Assembly (NCBI RefSeq): GCF_003434305.1
Contig: NZ_QKKX01000062.1
Span: 1-64,000, forward strand
Direction: 5' to 3'
DNA from: Micromonospora sp. MW-13
Lineage (GTDB): Bacteria; Actinomycetota; Actinomycetes; Mycobacteriales; Micromonosporaceae
DNA: 64,000 nucleotides
Of this stretch, positions 42,707 to 51,606 are shown piece after piece. Numbering within the stretch: position 1 is the first letter of the stretch; each line of letters starts with the position of its first letter. The position numbers were made by a program, and so were the translations under genes. Under the pieces are notes generated by a model. The model did not search any database. It was given only the letters and a program-made list of their open reading frames with translations, and was not told where the DNA came from.

Positions 42707-43678
42707 CTAATAGGTGATGAGGTGGCAGAGCGCGGGCAGGGTGCCGGCGCTCAGCCCGGCGAGCACGTCGGGCAGCTCCGCGAAGGGTGAGCGGCCGGTG
42801 ATCAGCGCGTCGAACGCGGGATCGGCGAGCAACTCCAGGGCGAGCGCGAGCCGGTCGGCGTACGTGCGGCTGCCCCGGCGGGCCGGGGCGATGGTGCCGA
42901 CCTGGCTGCTGCGCACGGTCAGCCGTCCCGAGTGGAACGCCCCGCCGAGCGACAGCCGCACCGGGCGGTCGCCGTACCAGCTCAGCTCCAGCACGGTGCC
43001 CTCCGGGGCGAGCAGGTCCAGGGCCCGCTGGAGCCCGGCGGAGCTGGCGCTGGCGTGCACCACCAGGTCGCGCCCGTCGGTGGCCGTCTCGGGGGTGGCA
43101 AACGCGACGCCGAGCGCCGAGGCGACGGCGGCCCGGGCGGGGTCGGCGTCGACCAGCTCGACCCGCACGCCGGGGAAGCGGGCCAGCAGCGCCGCGACGG
43201 CGCAGCCCACCATGCCCGCCCCGACCACGGTGACCCGGTCGCCGACCAGCGGCGGGGCGTCCCAGAGGGCGTTCACCGCGGTCTCCACGGTGCCGGCCAG
43301 CACCGCGCGCGCCGCCGGCACCCCGTCCGGCACGGGCACCACAGCGGCGGCCGGCACGACGTACGCGCTCTGGTGCGGGTACAGGCAGAAGACGGTACGC
43401 CCGCGCAGCGCCGCCGGGCCCTGCTGCACCACACCGACGCTGAGGTAGCCGTACTTGACGGGGGCGGGGAAGTCGCCCTCCTGGAACGGGGCGCGCATCG
43501 CGGCGTGCTGGTCGGCGGGAACCCGGCCGGCGAACACCAGCGTCTCGGTGCCCCGGCTGACCCCGGAGTAGCGGGCCCGGACCAGCACCTCGTCGGGCCC
43601 GGGGGCGGGCAGCGCCACCGGCCGGATCTCCCCCGCCCCGGGCTCGCGCAGCCAGAACGCGTACGCGTCGCGGGTCAC
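42707..43678 (-). CDS. Zinc-type alcohol dehydrogenase-like oxidoreductase
   Basis: The protein has 323 residues from a GTG at 43678. The MDR fold is seen as GVSRGTETLVFAGRVPADQH near the N-terminus and the NAD(P) motif VTVVGAGMVGCAVAALLARF at about residue 155. The catalytic zinc Cys is not obvious, so it may be zinc-independent. It is the first gene of the PTPS-GT-methyltransferase-ribA unit and is read away from the CDP-alcohol transferase gene. It probably oxidises or reduces a cluster intermediate. Confidence 0.85.
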   Translation of the reverse strand: MTRDAYAFWLREPGAGEIRPVALPAPGPDEVLVRARYSGVSRGTETLVFAGRVPADQHAAMRAPFQEGDFPAPVKYGYLSVGVVQQGPAALRGRTVFCLYPHQSAYVVPAAAVVPVPDGVPAARAVLAGTVETAVNALWDAPPLVGDRVTVVGAGMVGCAVAALLARFPGVRVELVDADPARAAVASALGVAFATPETATDGRDLVVHASASSAGLQRALDLLAPEGTVLELSWYGDRPVRLSLGGAFHSGRLTVRSSQVGTIAPARRGSRTYADRLALALELLADPAFDALITGRSPFAELPDVLAGLSAGTLPALCHLITY

Positions 43679-43806
43679 CGGCGGCTCCTCTGCGGCACGT
43701 CGTCCTCCTCGTTGTGCAGATCGGGCGAACCGTCGGGCCGGTCTTGCGGGTTGTGGGTGGACGGCCCGTCGACAACAGTCTCTCGATCATCGAACACGGA
43801 GGCACG

Positions 43807-44553
43807 GTGCGCAGGGTTCAACATGGTCCGCCGGCCGGGCTGATCGTCCAGTTCGTTCTGTTGGCGGGTCTCGGCGCGACCGTCGGCCTCGGACCCGCCG
43901 GCTGGCTCGCCGGGCTGGCCTACCAGACGGCGCTCTGCGCCCTGCTCGCCCGGGGGCTGCGCCGCCGGGGCGCGGCCGGCCTGGGCCCGGCGGACGTGGT
44001 GACGCTGGGCCGGGCGGTCCTGGTCGGCGGGGTGACGGCGCTGGTGGTGGACGGGTTCGACCGGCCCGCGCCGGTGCCGCCGCTGGTCGCCCTCGCCGCG
44101 GTGGCGCTGCTGCTGGACGCCGTGGACGGGCGGGTGGCCCGCGGCACCGGCACCGCCAGCGACCTCGGGGCGCGGTTCGACATGGAGGTCGACGCGTACC
44201 TCATCCTGGTGCTGGGCGCGCACCTGGCGCCGACGGTCGGCGGCTGGGTGCTCGCCCTGGGCGCGCTGCGGTACGCCTTCGTCGCGGCCGGCTGGCTGCT
44301 GCCCTGGCTGCGCGGGACGCTGCCGCCGCGCCGGTGGCGCAAGGTGGTCGCCGCGGTCCAGGGCGTCGCCCTGGCGGTCGCCGCGTCCGGCCTGCTCCCA
44401 CCGGCTGCGGCGAACGTGCTGCTGGCCGGCGCGCTGGCCCTGCTGGTGGAGTCGTTCGGCCGGGACGTCGGGTGGCTGTGGCAGCGCCGACCGGACGCGG
44501 TCCGGGACGACGGCCCAGGCGCCCGACACCACGACATCGGATGGGGTCACTAA
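43807..44553 (+). CDS. CDP-alcohol phosphatidyltransferase family membrane protein
   Basis: The GTG at 43807 has GGAGG upstream and gives 248 residues. The family motif D-x2-D-G-x2-A-R-x-T-x4-DxG-x3-D-x3-D is present as LLDAVDGRVARGTGTASDLG then ARFDMEVDAY. Six hydrophobic segments surround it. Such enzymes join a CDP-linked alcohol to a lipid or sugar alcohol. It is divergent from the dehydrogenase gene and probably belongs to the same pathway. The acceptor is not evident. Confidence 0.88.
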   Translation: MRRVQHGPPAGLIVQFVLLAGLGATVGLGPAGWLAGLAYQTALCALLARGLRRRGAAGLGPADVVTLGRAVLVGGVTALVVDGFDRPAPVPPLVALAAVALLLDAVDGRVARGTGTASDLGARFDMEVDAYLILVLGAHLAPTVGGWVLALGALRYAFVAAGWLLPWLRGTLPPRRWRKVVAAVQGVALAVAASGLLPPAAANVLLAGALALLVESFGRDVGWLWQRRPDAVRDDGPGARHHDIGWGH

Positions 44554-44683
44554 ACACAGCCTTCGATCTAGTTGTACACCCCTTGCAGTGCCACTGTATG
44601 CGGCTTACACTGCTCCAACCTGTGCCGGTGTAGTCCCTGCGCCGCCGCCGCGGCGGGTATTCCGATGTAAGGAGCGCATAGTC

Positions 44684-45637
44684 TTGTTTCAGCATTTCAG
44701 CAAAAGAAAGCGTGCCGGCTCCATCGCCCTTGCCGCACTGACCACCCTCCTGCTCCTGGGTGGGTGCGGTGATTACACTCCGCCGTCGTCCGAGCCGCAA
44801 AAACCCGGCAGCGGGGACGGTCGTACGATGGAGAGTCTCGATCCCGAACCGCTCAACACAGAGATCGCAGCGAAGCTGCCCGAGAAAATCCGGCAGCGCG
44901 GCTACATTACGGTCGCCACCGACCCCATTTACCCGCCGTACGTCTTCTACGCCGACAACAACAAGGACATCATCGGCATGGACCCGGAGATCGGCCGGGC
45001 GATCGGTCAGGTGCTGGGCCTGGAGCTCCGGTTCGAGCAGGTGGCATGGGCGGGTGTCCTGGCCGGAGTCCAAACCCACCGGTACGACATGTCGCTGGTC
45101 TCGATGTTCGACACGCCCGAGCGGCAGAAGCAGGTTGACTTCGTCAACTACTACAAGGACGGCTCGCAGTTGATCGTCCAGAAGGGCAACCCGCATAAGA
45201 TCAACGATCTGAGGGACATCTGCGGGCACAACGTCTCGGTCCTGCAGGGCTCCACCATGCTGTCGCAGTTGGAGAATCTGCAGAAGGAATGCGAGAAGCA
45301 GATGCAGATCTCGATTGTGCCCTCAACCGCAGACCAGGTTATGCAAATCCAGACCAAGCGTGCTGTTGCCACCATCGCCAACGGCCTCGTGGTGAAGTAC
45401 ATCGCGGAAAACCAGGGTATCTCCAGCGTAGAGATTCTGGAAGGTAAGGCTTACCAGCCCGGTATCAAGGGAATGGGATTCGCCAAGGACAACGCCCAGT
45501 TGCGCGATGCGGTGCAGGCGGCCATGAACGAGGTCATCAAGAGCGGCAAGTACACGGCGATCCTTCAGCGCTGGGGCGCTCCGGCCGACTTCGCGATCCA
45601 GGAGGCCACGATCAACGGCGGGGTAGAGATCAAGTAG
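44684..45637 (+). CDS. ABC transporter substrate-binding lipoprotein, amino-acid type
   Basis: A TTG at 44684 with TAAGGAG upstream gives 317 residues. The N-terminus is basic then hydrophobic and ends in the lipobox LGGCG (Cys near residue 27). The rest fits the SBP_bac_3 family: ITVATDPIYPPYVFYADNNK, then GMDPEIGRAIGQVLGLELRF. The class binds polar amino acids or related small acids. Its permease and ATPase are encoded 1.7 kb further on, separated by a hydrolase and a regulator. Confidence 0.92.
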   Translation: MFQHFSKRKRAGSIALAALTTLLLLGGCGDYTPPSSEPQKPGSGDGRTMESLDPEPLNTEIAAKLPEKIRQRGYITVATDPIYPPYVFYADNNKDIIGMDPEIGRAIGQVLGLELRFEQVAWAGVLAGVQTHRYDMSLVSMFDTPERQKQVDFVNYYKDGSQLIVQKGNPHKINDLRDICGHNVSVLQGSTMLSQLENLQKECEKQMQISIVPSTADQVMQIQTKRAVATIANGLVVKYIAENQGISSVEILEGKAYQPGIKGMGFAKDNAQLRDAVQAAMNEVIKSGKYTAILQRWGAPADFAIQEATINGGVEIK

Positions 45638-45692
45638 TTCGGGCGACAGCCGATCGATTTCTCACCACGTCATCGGGCAAGGAGCGAAGATC

Positions 45693-46610
45693 ATGGAAAG
45701 CGTCCACACCGTGCTCGGACCGAGGGCGCCGGAGGAGTTCACGCAGGTACTGCCCCACGAGCATCTGCTGTGTGACTTCAGCCCGGTAACGGGGCAGGGT
45801 CCCCATGTCCTCAACGACCTTGAGTTGATCATCCCGGAGGTGCTGGAACTACCGGACGTCACGAGGACGTGCCTGGTAGAGGTCACTCCCGCGGATGTCG
45901 GTCGGAACCCGGCGGGACTGCGGGCCATCTCCGAGCGGACCGGGCTCTCCGTGGTGATGGGGACCGGGTGGTACCGCGAGTCGTACCACCCGCAGGAAAT
46001 CGATCGGCTGTCGGTCAATGAGATCGCCGACCGGATGGTCGAGGAGTTGACCACCGGGGTTCCGGTGACCGGTCCGGCCGTTCAGGCCGGCATCATCGGG
46101 GAAATCGGTTCGGATCGGGACTACGTCAGCGCGGCCGAGGAACGGGTGTTGCGCGCGGCGGCCCGGGCGAGCAACCGTACCGGCGCCGCGGTGACCACGC
46201 ACGCGTTCATGTATCCGGTTGGACTGCCGCAGCTTGCTGTAATGCTGGAGGAACGGGCGGATCCGAGCCGCATCGTCATCGGGCACGCGGACACGTACAT
46301 GAACCCGGACTACCACCGTGAGTTGCTCAAGCGTGGGGTGTACGTCGAGTTCGACACCTGCGGTCGGACGCACCTGAATCCGGATGCGCGTCGAGCCGAC
46401 GCGCTCGTGGCACTCATCCGGGCCGGCTGGCTGGAGCAGCTTTTGATCTCCAGCGACCGGTGCTTCCGGTCGGATCTCAAGGCGTTCGGCGGCGTCGGCT
46501 ATCCCTGGGCGCTCACCGGCTTCGTGGCGTTGCTCAAGGACCGTGGGGTGAGCGCGGATGAGATTGACGTCCTCACCAGGGTCAATCCGTTGCGGATGCT
46601 GGCATGGTGA
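45693..46610 (+). CDS. Phosphotriesterase-family amidohydrolase
   Basis: The protein has 305 residues. It has the TIM-barrel metal-site pattern of the phosphotriesterase/lactonase family: HEH in LPHEHLLCDF, a Glu bridging candidate in IIGEIGSD, His in VTTHAFMYP, His in IVIGHADTY and Asp in LLISSDRCFR. Members cleave lactones or amides. It follows the substrate-binding protein, so its substrate is probably the imported molecule. A Glu instead of carboxylated Lys at the bridge is known in some subgroups. Confidence 0.88.
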   Translation: MESVHTVLGPRAPEEFTQVLPHEHLLCDFSPVTGQGPHVLNDLELIIPEVLELPDVTRTCLVEVTPADVGRNPAGLRAISERTGLSVVMGTGWYRESYHPQEIDRLSVNEIADRMVEELTTGVPVTGPAVQAGIIGEIGSDRDYVSAAEERVLRAAARASNRTGAAVTTHAFMYPVGLPQLAVMLEERADPSRIVIGHADTYMNPDYHRELLKRGVYVEFDTCGRTHLNPDARRADALVALIRAGWLEQLLISSDRCFRSDLKAFGGVGYPWALTGFVALLKDRGVSADEIDVLTRVNPLRMLAW

Positions 46611-46622
46611 GGACGCCCCGGT

Positions 46623-47225
46623 TCAGTCCTGGATCACGTCGGGCGGGGTCGGCGGGCTCACCACCCAGATCACCTGAGCGGTGGTCGAACCCAGGTTCTC
46701 CGCCCGATGGGCCTGTGAGCTGTAGAACTCCATGCTGTCCCCGCCTTCGAGGATGTACTCGACCCCGTCGACCTCGAAGAGCATCCGACCGGAGATCACC
46801 ATGAAGATCTCCTGGGAGTCGCCGTGGGTGTACGGCTTGGTGCCGGTGGAGGTGCCGGGAGCGAACTCGCCCACGGTCACCTCGACGGCCCGCAGTGGGG
46901 GACGGGTGACCAGGTACTTGACTGGCCCGTTCATCGACCGCAGGACGGGGCGGTCGGCCGCCCGCAACACCCCCGGCGCGGAGCTCTTGTCCTGGTCGAA
47001 AAGATCAGCCAGGGTAACGGACAGTGCCGAGGCGATCGCACGTAAAGAGTTGAGACTCGCGTTCGACTTCCCGCGCTCCAGTTGGCTCAGGAAGCTCACG
47101 CTGACGCCAGCATCTTTGGCGACTCGGCTCATCGGAAGTCGTCTGCTCTGGCGCAGCTCTCGAATGCGCTGTCCAAGGGGGTTCGGTTCCGTAGCGTCAC
47201 TGTCCACGGCTGCAGACAATAGCAC
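46623..47225 (-). CDS. XRE-cupin transcriptional regulator
   Basis: The protein has 200 residues from a start near 47225 (GTG starts a little downstream are possible). The HTH reads MSRVAKDAGVSVSFLSQLER GKSNASL. The C-terminal cupin domain reads THGDSQEIFMVISGRMLFEV and GDSMEFYSSQAHRAENLG. This MerR-independent class senses amino acids, polyamines or related acids and controls their uptake and breakdown. It lies inside the cluster, converging on the hydrolase gene and divergent from the permease. Confidence 0.9.
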   Translation of the reverse strand: MLLSAAVDSDATEPNPLGQRIRELRQSRRLPMSRVAKDAGVSVSFLSQLERGKSNASLNSLRAIASALSVTLADLFDQDKSSAPGVLRAADRPVLRSMNGPVKYLVTRPPLRAVEVTVGEFAPGTSTGTKPYTHGDSQEIFMVISGRMLFEVDGVEYILEGGDSMEFYSSQAHRAENLGSTTAQVIWVVSPPTPPDVIQD

Positions 47226-47315
47226 ACTTCACAAGATGTGCAGTGGGCTGACCCCGCGTGGCGCCAGATAGAGCACGGAGTTTGCCGTGAGTTGTATCGG
47301 CTTCAATGAGTATCG

Positions 47316-47338
47316 GTGCGATGGGTCTCGGATCGCAC
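47316..47338. promoter_or_regulatory. Inverted repeat GTGCGAT-N9-ATCGCAC upstream of the permease
   Basis: Perfect 7-bp arms with a 9-bp centre lie 31 bp before the permease ATG and 91 bp from the start of the XRE-cupin gene. It is a good candidate operator for that regulator. Confidence 0.55.
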
Positions 47339-47369
47339 AGGATTTGATGTCTCCGAGGGGATCGTAATA

Positions 47370-48308
47370 ATGGATGTTGATACCGCAGAGCGGGCCAAAG
47401 CGGATGCCGTCGGGCCGCAGGTGCACATAATTAACCTACGGCATCGTGGTCGAAGTGTGGTGGCGATCGTTGCGTTGCTGCTGGTGGTAGCGCTAGGGTA
47501 TTCCTTGCTCGCCAACCCCAACATCAACTGGGCCGCGATCGGATACTACTTCACGGAGGAGTCCATCCTCCGTGGCGCATTGATGACGATTCAGCTCACC
47601 GTCCTGGCCATGCTGGTTGGCTTGGTCCTGGGTTTGATATTCGCCATCATGCGGATGTCGGAAAATCCGGTCCTCAACGGTATCGCGAACGCGTACATCT
47701 GGTTCTTCCGAGGCACCCCACAGCTGGTCCAGCTGATCTTCTGGTTCAACCTGGCGTTCCTGTTCCCGCGGATCGGCATCGGGAGCTACACGGTCGACAC
47801 CAACACCGTCATGACCCCCTTCGTGGCGGCGCTGATCGGGTTGAGCCTGAACGAGGGCGCCTACATGGCCGAGATCGTCCGGGCCGGCATCCTCGGCGTT
47901 GACCCAGGTCAACGGCAGGCTGCCACCGCCATGGGTATGACCCCCACGCAGATCATGTTGCGAATCACCCTGCCCCAGGCAATGCGCTTGATCATCCCCC
48001 CGACCGGCAACCAGGCCATCGCGATGCTGAAGGTCACCTCACTGGTATCGGTTATCTCCGCGCGGGAACTGCTGACCAGCGCCCAGATCATCTACGCCAA
48101 GAACTTCTTGATCATCGAACTGCTGATCGTGGCGAGCTTCTGGTACCTCATCATCACGACGGTGGCTACGGTCGGCCAGCACTACCTGGAGAAGTGGTTC
48201 AATCCGGAAAGCGGCCGCAACGGAAGAGGTAGGTCGGCGAAGCGGTCGAGGTTGACCCAGATTTCGCGTGGACTCAAGAAGTCCACCGCGCCAACGGGAA
48301 AGGCCTAA
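47370..48308 (+). CDS. ABC transporter permease, amino-acid type
   Basis: The ATG at 47370 gives 312 residues. An N-terminal helix (VVAIVALLLVVALGYSLLAN) precedes the permease core with LRGALMTIQLTVLAMLVGLV and the EAA-loop region (AATAMGMTPTQIMLRITLPQ). It forms a HisM/GlnP-type homodimer or pairs with an unseen subunit. The C-terminal 40 residues are basic. The ATPase gene follows four bases later. Confidence 0.92.
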   Translation: MDVDTAERAKADAVGPQVHIINLRHRGRSVVAIVALLLVVALGYSLLANPNINWAAIGYYFTEESILRGALMTIQLTVLAMLVGLVLGLIFAIMRMSENPVLNGIANAYIWFFRGTPQLVQLIFWFNLAFLFPRIGIGSYTVDTNTVMTPFVAALIGLSLNEGAYMAEIVRAGILGVDPGQRQAATAMGMTPTQIMLRITLPQAMRLIIPPTGNQAIAMLKVTSLVSVISARELLTSAQIIYAKNFLIIELLIVASFWYLIITTVATVGQHYLEKWFNPESGRNGRGRSAKRSRLTQISRGLKKSTAPTGKA

Positions 48309-48312
48309 TAAA

Positions 48313-49083
48313 ATGAACGTCCCCACGTGGATGGTCGAGGCTCAGGGCGTTCGTAAGAACTATGGTGACCTCGAAGTGCTCAAAGGGATCGACCTGCAGA
48401 TCCCACCTGGATCGGTAACCTGCCTGCTGGGTCCGTCCGGCTCCGGCAAGAGCACATTCCTGCGCTGTATCAACCATCTGGAGAAGATCGATGGTGGCCG
48501 CCTCACCGTGGACGGCCAGTGGATGGGCTACCGGCTGCTCGGCAACAAAGCCTATGAGCTTACCCCGCGCCAGCAGGCACACCAGCGCGCCGACATCGGA
48601 ATGGTCTTTCAACAGTTCAACCTTTTCCCGCATCTGACGGTACTGGAAAATGTCGCGTTGGCGCCGCGAATCGTGCACAAAATCGCGCGGGAGGCGAGCG
48701 AAATAAGGGCCCGGGAACTGCTGGCCCGCGTTGGTTTACATGACAAAACCGGGTCCTACCCCCGGCAGCTGTCCGGCGGTCAACAGCAACGGGCGGCCAT
48801 CGCCCGAGCCCTGGCGTGTAAACCCAAACTCATGCTCTTCGACGAGCCGACCTCCGCGTTGGACCCGGAGCTCGTCGGTGAGGTGCTCGACGTGATGCGG
48901 GATCTGGCCAGCGGCGGGATGACGATGATCGTCGTGACGCACGAGATGACGTTCGCGCGCGAGGTGGCCGACACGATCGTGTTCATGGAGGACGGGCGGG
49001 TGGTCGAGACGGGTCCGCCTGACCAGATTTTCGGATCGGCGCACAGTGAGCGGACCCGCCGGTTCCTCACCCGCGTGCTCTGA
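48313..49083 (+). CDS. ABC transporter ATP-binding protein, amino-acid type
   Basis: The ATG at 48313 gives 256 residues. Walker A is GPSGSGKST, the Q-loop FQQFNLFPHLT, the signature LSGGQQQR, Walker B LMLFDEPTSALD, and the H-loop VVTHEM. It energises the uptake system encoded here. The lack of a strong ribosome site and the 4-bp gap indicate translation coupled to the permease. Confidence 0.94.
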   Translation: MNVPTWMVEAQGVRKNYGDLEVLKGIDLQIPPGSVTCLLGPSGSGKSTFLRCINHLEKIDGGRLTVDGQWMGYRLLGNKAYELTPRQQAHQRADIGMVFQQFNLFPHLTVLENVALAPRIVHKIAREASEIRARELLARVGLHDKTGSYPRQLSGGQQQRAAIARALACKPKLMLFDEPTSALDPELVGEVLDVMRDLASGGMTMIVVTHEMTFAREVADTIVFMEDGRVVETGPPDQIFGSAHSERTRRFLTRVL

Positions 49084-49127
49084 GGAATTGGCGCAATTTC
49101 AACCGAAATGGGAACGGAGAAAAGGTT

Positions 49128-50105
49128 GTGACAGTGGCGTCTGAGCTCTTGACGATCGAACGGCAGCACCATGCGGGTAGTTTCTCGGCAATCAGGCAGC
49201 CGGTGCTGTCCATCGAGCCGGGCACGGGCACCCGTATCGCCTTCGAAACCAACGACGCCTCGTTCCAGCAGATGGACGAGTTCCGCGACATCAAGAAGGT
49301 CACCGCGACGAGGAACGCGGTGACCGGGCCGGTCTACGTCGAGGGAGCCGAGCCGGGCGACGTGCTGGCCGTGACGGTGCACCACATCCAGACCGCCGAG
49401 CAGGGCTGGTCGGTGTACATCCCGGGGGCCGGCGCGCTGGCCAAGCCCATGGGTGACGAACTGTGGGTGCGGCGGGTGCCGCTGCGCGACGGATACGCCT
49501 ACTTGACCGACCAGGTCCGCCTGCCGATCCAGACGATGATCGGTTGCATCGGTGTCGCGCCGGCCGAGGGCGAAGCCAACACCATCATTCCCTGTTTCCG
49601 TACCGGCGGGAACTTCGACGTGCCGGACATCAAACCCGGCGCCACGCTCTACCTGCCGGTGGAAGTGGAAGGCGCGCTGCTGTCGCTGGGCGATCTGCAC
49701 GCGGCGATGGCACGCGGCGAATCGTCATTTATCGGGATCGAGACCGCGGGCGTCGCCACGGTCAGCATTGACCTGATCAAGTCGTTTGAACTGGGGGCGC
49801 CCCGGATCGACACCGGCGACGAAATCATCTGCATCGGTTTGGGTGATCCGCTCCGCGAGTCGATCCGAGCCGCCTACGAGAGCCTTTTCGACTACCTGGT
49901 CGTCGAGCGGGGCTGGGACCGGCACGACGCGTACATCGTGATGAGTGCGGCGGCGCACACCGAACTCGGTGGGCCGGTCGGCTCCGAGCAGCCCGATCCG
50001 CTGCATCCGTTGCGGGCAGTCGGGGCCATCACGGTGGCCCGACTCGACAAGGCACTCGCCGACGTGCACGCCACCCGAGCACCCTGGGGTCGGGCCAGGG
50101 TGTAG
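49128..50105 (+). CDS. Acetamidase/formamidase family protein
   Basis: A GTG at 49128 gives 325 residues. The family signature appears as NAVTGPVYVEGAEPGDVLAV near residue 65, followed by IGCIGVAPAEGEANTIIPCF and LGDLHAAMARGE. These enzymes hydrolyse short amides such as formamide or acetamide, or N-formylated compounds. It ends the uptake cluster, so the imported compound may be an amide. Together with the phosphotriesterase-like enzyme, two hydrolytic steps are suggested. Confidence 0.9.
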   Translation: MTVASELLTIERQHHAGSFSAIRQPVLSIEPGTGTRIAFETNDASFQQMDEFRDIKKVTATRNAVTGPVYVEGAEPGDVLAVTVHHIQTAEQGWSVYIPGAGALAKPMGDELWVRRVPLRDGYAYLTDQVRLPIQTMIGCIGVAPAEGEANTIIPCFRTGGNFDVPDIKPGATLYLPVEVEGALLSLGDLHAAMARGESSFIGIETAGVATVSIDLIKSFELGAPRIDTGDEIICIGLGDPLRESIRAAYESLFDYLVVERGWDRHDAYIVMSAAAHTELGGPVGSEQPDPLHPLRAVGAITVARLDKALADVHATRAPWGRARV

Positions 50106-50217
50106 TCGTAGTCGGGACAGGTAACCGGGGTCGATGCTCGATCATCGGCCCCGGTTCGTTACCGCGGTCCGCTGAACCTCTGCCGGGCGGGGCGTCGGTC
50201 ACACCCGGGCGGCGGCG

Positions 50218-51468
50218 TCAGATGATGAAGTGGGTCCAGTAGTTCAGCCAGACCACGAACAGGGCGCCCTGGAGCAGGGCCAGGGCGGCGGTGAGCCAGT
50301 TGTCGACGGTGGCGTGGCGGGCCCACCGGGCGAGGACCAGGGCGACGGGGAACGCGGCGAGCAGGTAGCGCAGCAGGCTCTTGTACACCGGAGGCCCCAT
50401 CGACAGCGGCACCAGCACCACGATCAGGGTGTAGACCAGGTAGGGCAGTTCGGCGCGGCGGAACCCGGCGACCGCCACCGCCACGACGGCCAGGGCCAAC
50501 CAGACCCGCGCGGCGTCGGCGGCCGAGCCGCCGGTCAGGCCGTGGTACGCCACCCAGAGCGGGTTCTGCACCCTGATCCCCCAGCCCTGCTCCTGGGCGT
50601 GCTGGTAGGCGAACCAGTCCCCCGTCTGCCACCCGGCGACCGCCATGAAGGCGAGCCACCCGGCCGGCAGGAGCAGCAGCGGCCAGCCGAGCCGCAGGTA
50701 CCGGCCGAGCGTGCGCGGGTCCAGCCGGTACGCGTGCTGGCGCAGCAGGACCAGGGCGAGCGGGACGACGACGAGGAAGCCGACCGACCGGCTCAGCGCG
50801 AGGAGGAAGCCGACGACGCCGACGAGCAGCCACCGCCGCCGCTCGGCGTGGTAGAAGGCGGCGAGGGCGAGGCAGAGGAAGAGCGACTCGGTCAGCGCCG
50901 CCTGGAACAGGAACGCGGCGGGCAGGAGCAGCAGGTACCGCACGAAGCGCCGGGCCGTGGTGTCGTCGCCGCAGAGCCGCTCGCCGAGCCGGTGGGCGTA
51001 GTAGAGCTGGAACAGGTACGCGACGTTGGCGACCAGCAGCAGCGCCCATGCGGTGTTCCCGCCCAGCAGCGCCGCGACCGGCCGGGCCAGGAACGGGTAG
51101 AGCAACGGGAAGGCGAACTCGCTCCACCCGCCGGTGAGCGGCAGCCGGGCCAGGTGGTCGTAGAGCAGGGAGTCCCAGGCGAACCAGAGGGACAGCCACC
51201 GGTGCGGCGAGATGGCGTCCTGCTGGGCGCGCATCGTCGCCTCGCCCGCCGGTGGTGCCCCGGGGATCCCGTCCCAGGCGGTCAGCGCGGTCACGGCGAC
51301 CAGCGACAGCACGAGCTTGGAGCCGACGAAGACGGCCAGCACGAACCCCCACGGCGCGGGGACCCCGGCGGCCAGGCGGCCCGCCCCCCGGCGCAGTTGC
51401 CCGGCCCAGGTCGGCCAGGCCCGTACGCCGGTCGGCCGGTCGTCGGCGTCTGCGCGCCCCTTGCTCAT
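50218..51468 (-). CDS. Polytopic mannosyltransferase-type (PIG-V-like) membrane protein
   Basis: The ATG at 51468 gives 416 residues with about 10 membrane segments. An Asp in the first outer loop (FAWDSLLYDHLARLPLTGGW) matches the W-D-x3-Y motif of PIG-V/GT-C mannosyltransferases. GT-C enzymes use lipid-linked sugars at the outer membrane face. It is divergent from a UDP-galactopyranose mutase-like gene, which fits envelope glycan assembly. Long overlapping frames across this region on the minus strand are artefacts. Confidence 0.82.
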   Translation of the reverse strand: MSKGRADADDRPTGVRAWPTWAGQLRRGAGRLAAGVPAPWGFVLAVFVGSKLVLSLVAVTALTAWDGIPGAPPAGEATMRAQQDAISPHRWLSLWFAWDSLLYDHLARLPLTGGWSEFAFPLLYPFLARPVAALLGGNTAWALLLVANVAYLFQLYYAHRLGERLCGDDTTARRFVRYLLLLPAAFLFQAALTESLFLCLALAAFYHAERRRWLLVGVVGFLLALSRSVGFLVVVPLALVLLRQHAYRLDPRTLGRYLRLGWPLLLLPAGWLAFMAVAGWQTGDWFAYQHAQEQGWGIRVQNPLWVAYHGLTGGSAADAARVWLALAVVAVAVAGFRRAELPYLVYTLIVVLVPLSMGPPVYKSLLRYLLAAFPVALVLARWARHATVDNWLTAALALLQGALFVVWLNYWTHFII

Positions 51469-51606
51469 CTGGTGGTCCCCCGGCTCGTCCGCGACCGGCC
51501 GGGGATCCCCGCTCCCGGCCGGCTCACACCCGGCCGGCAGGTGAATTCGGCGGCGGACCGGGTAAGGGCGCTGCCTCATTCGGCAACTACGGGGGGCGGC
51601 ACGGGC

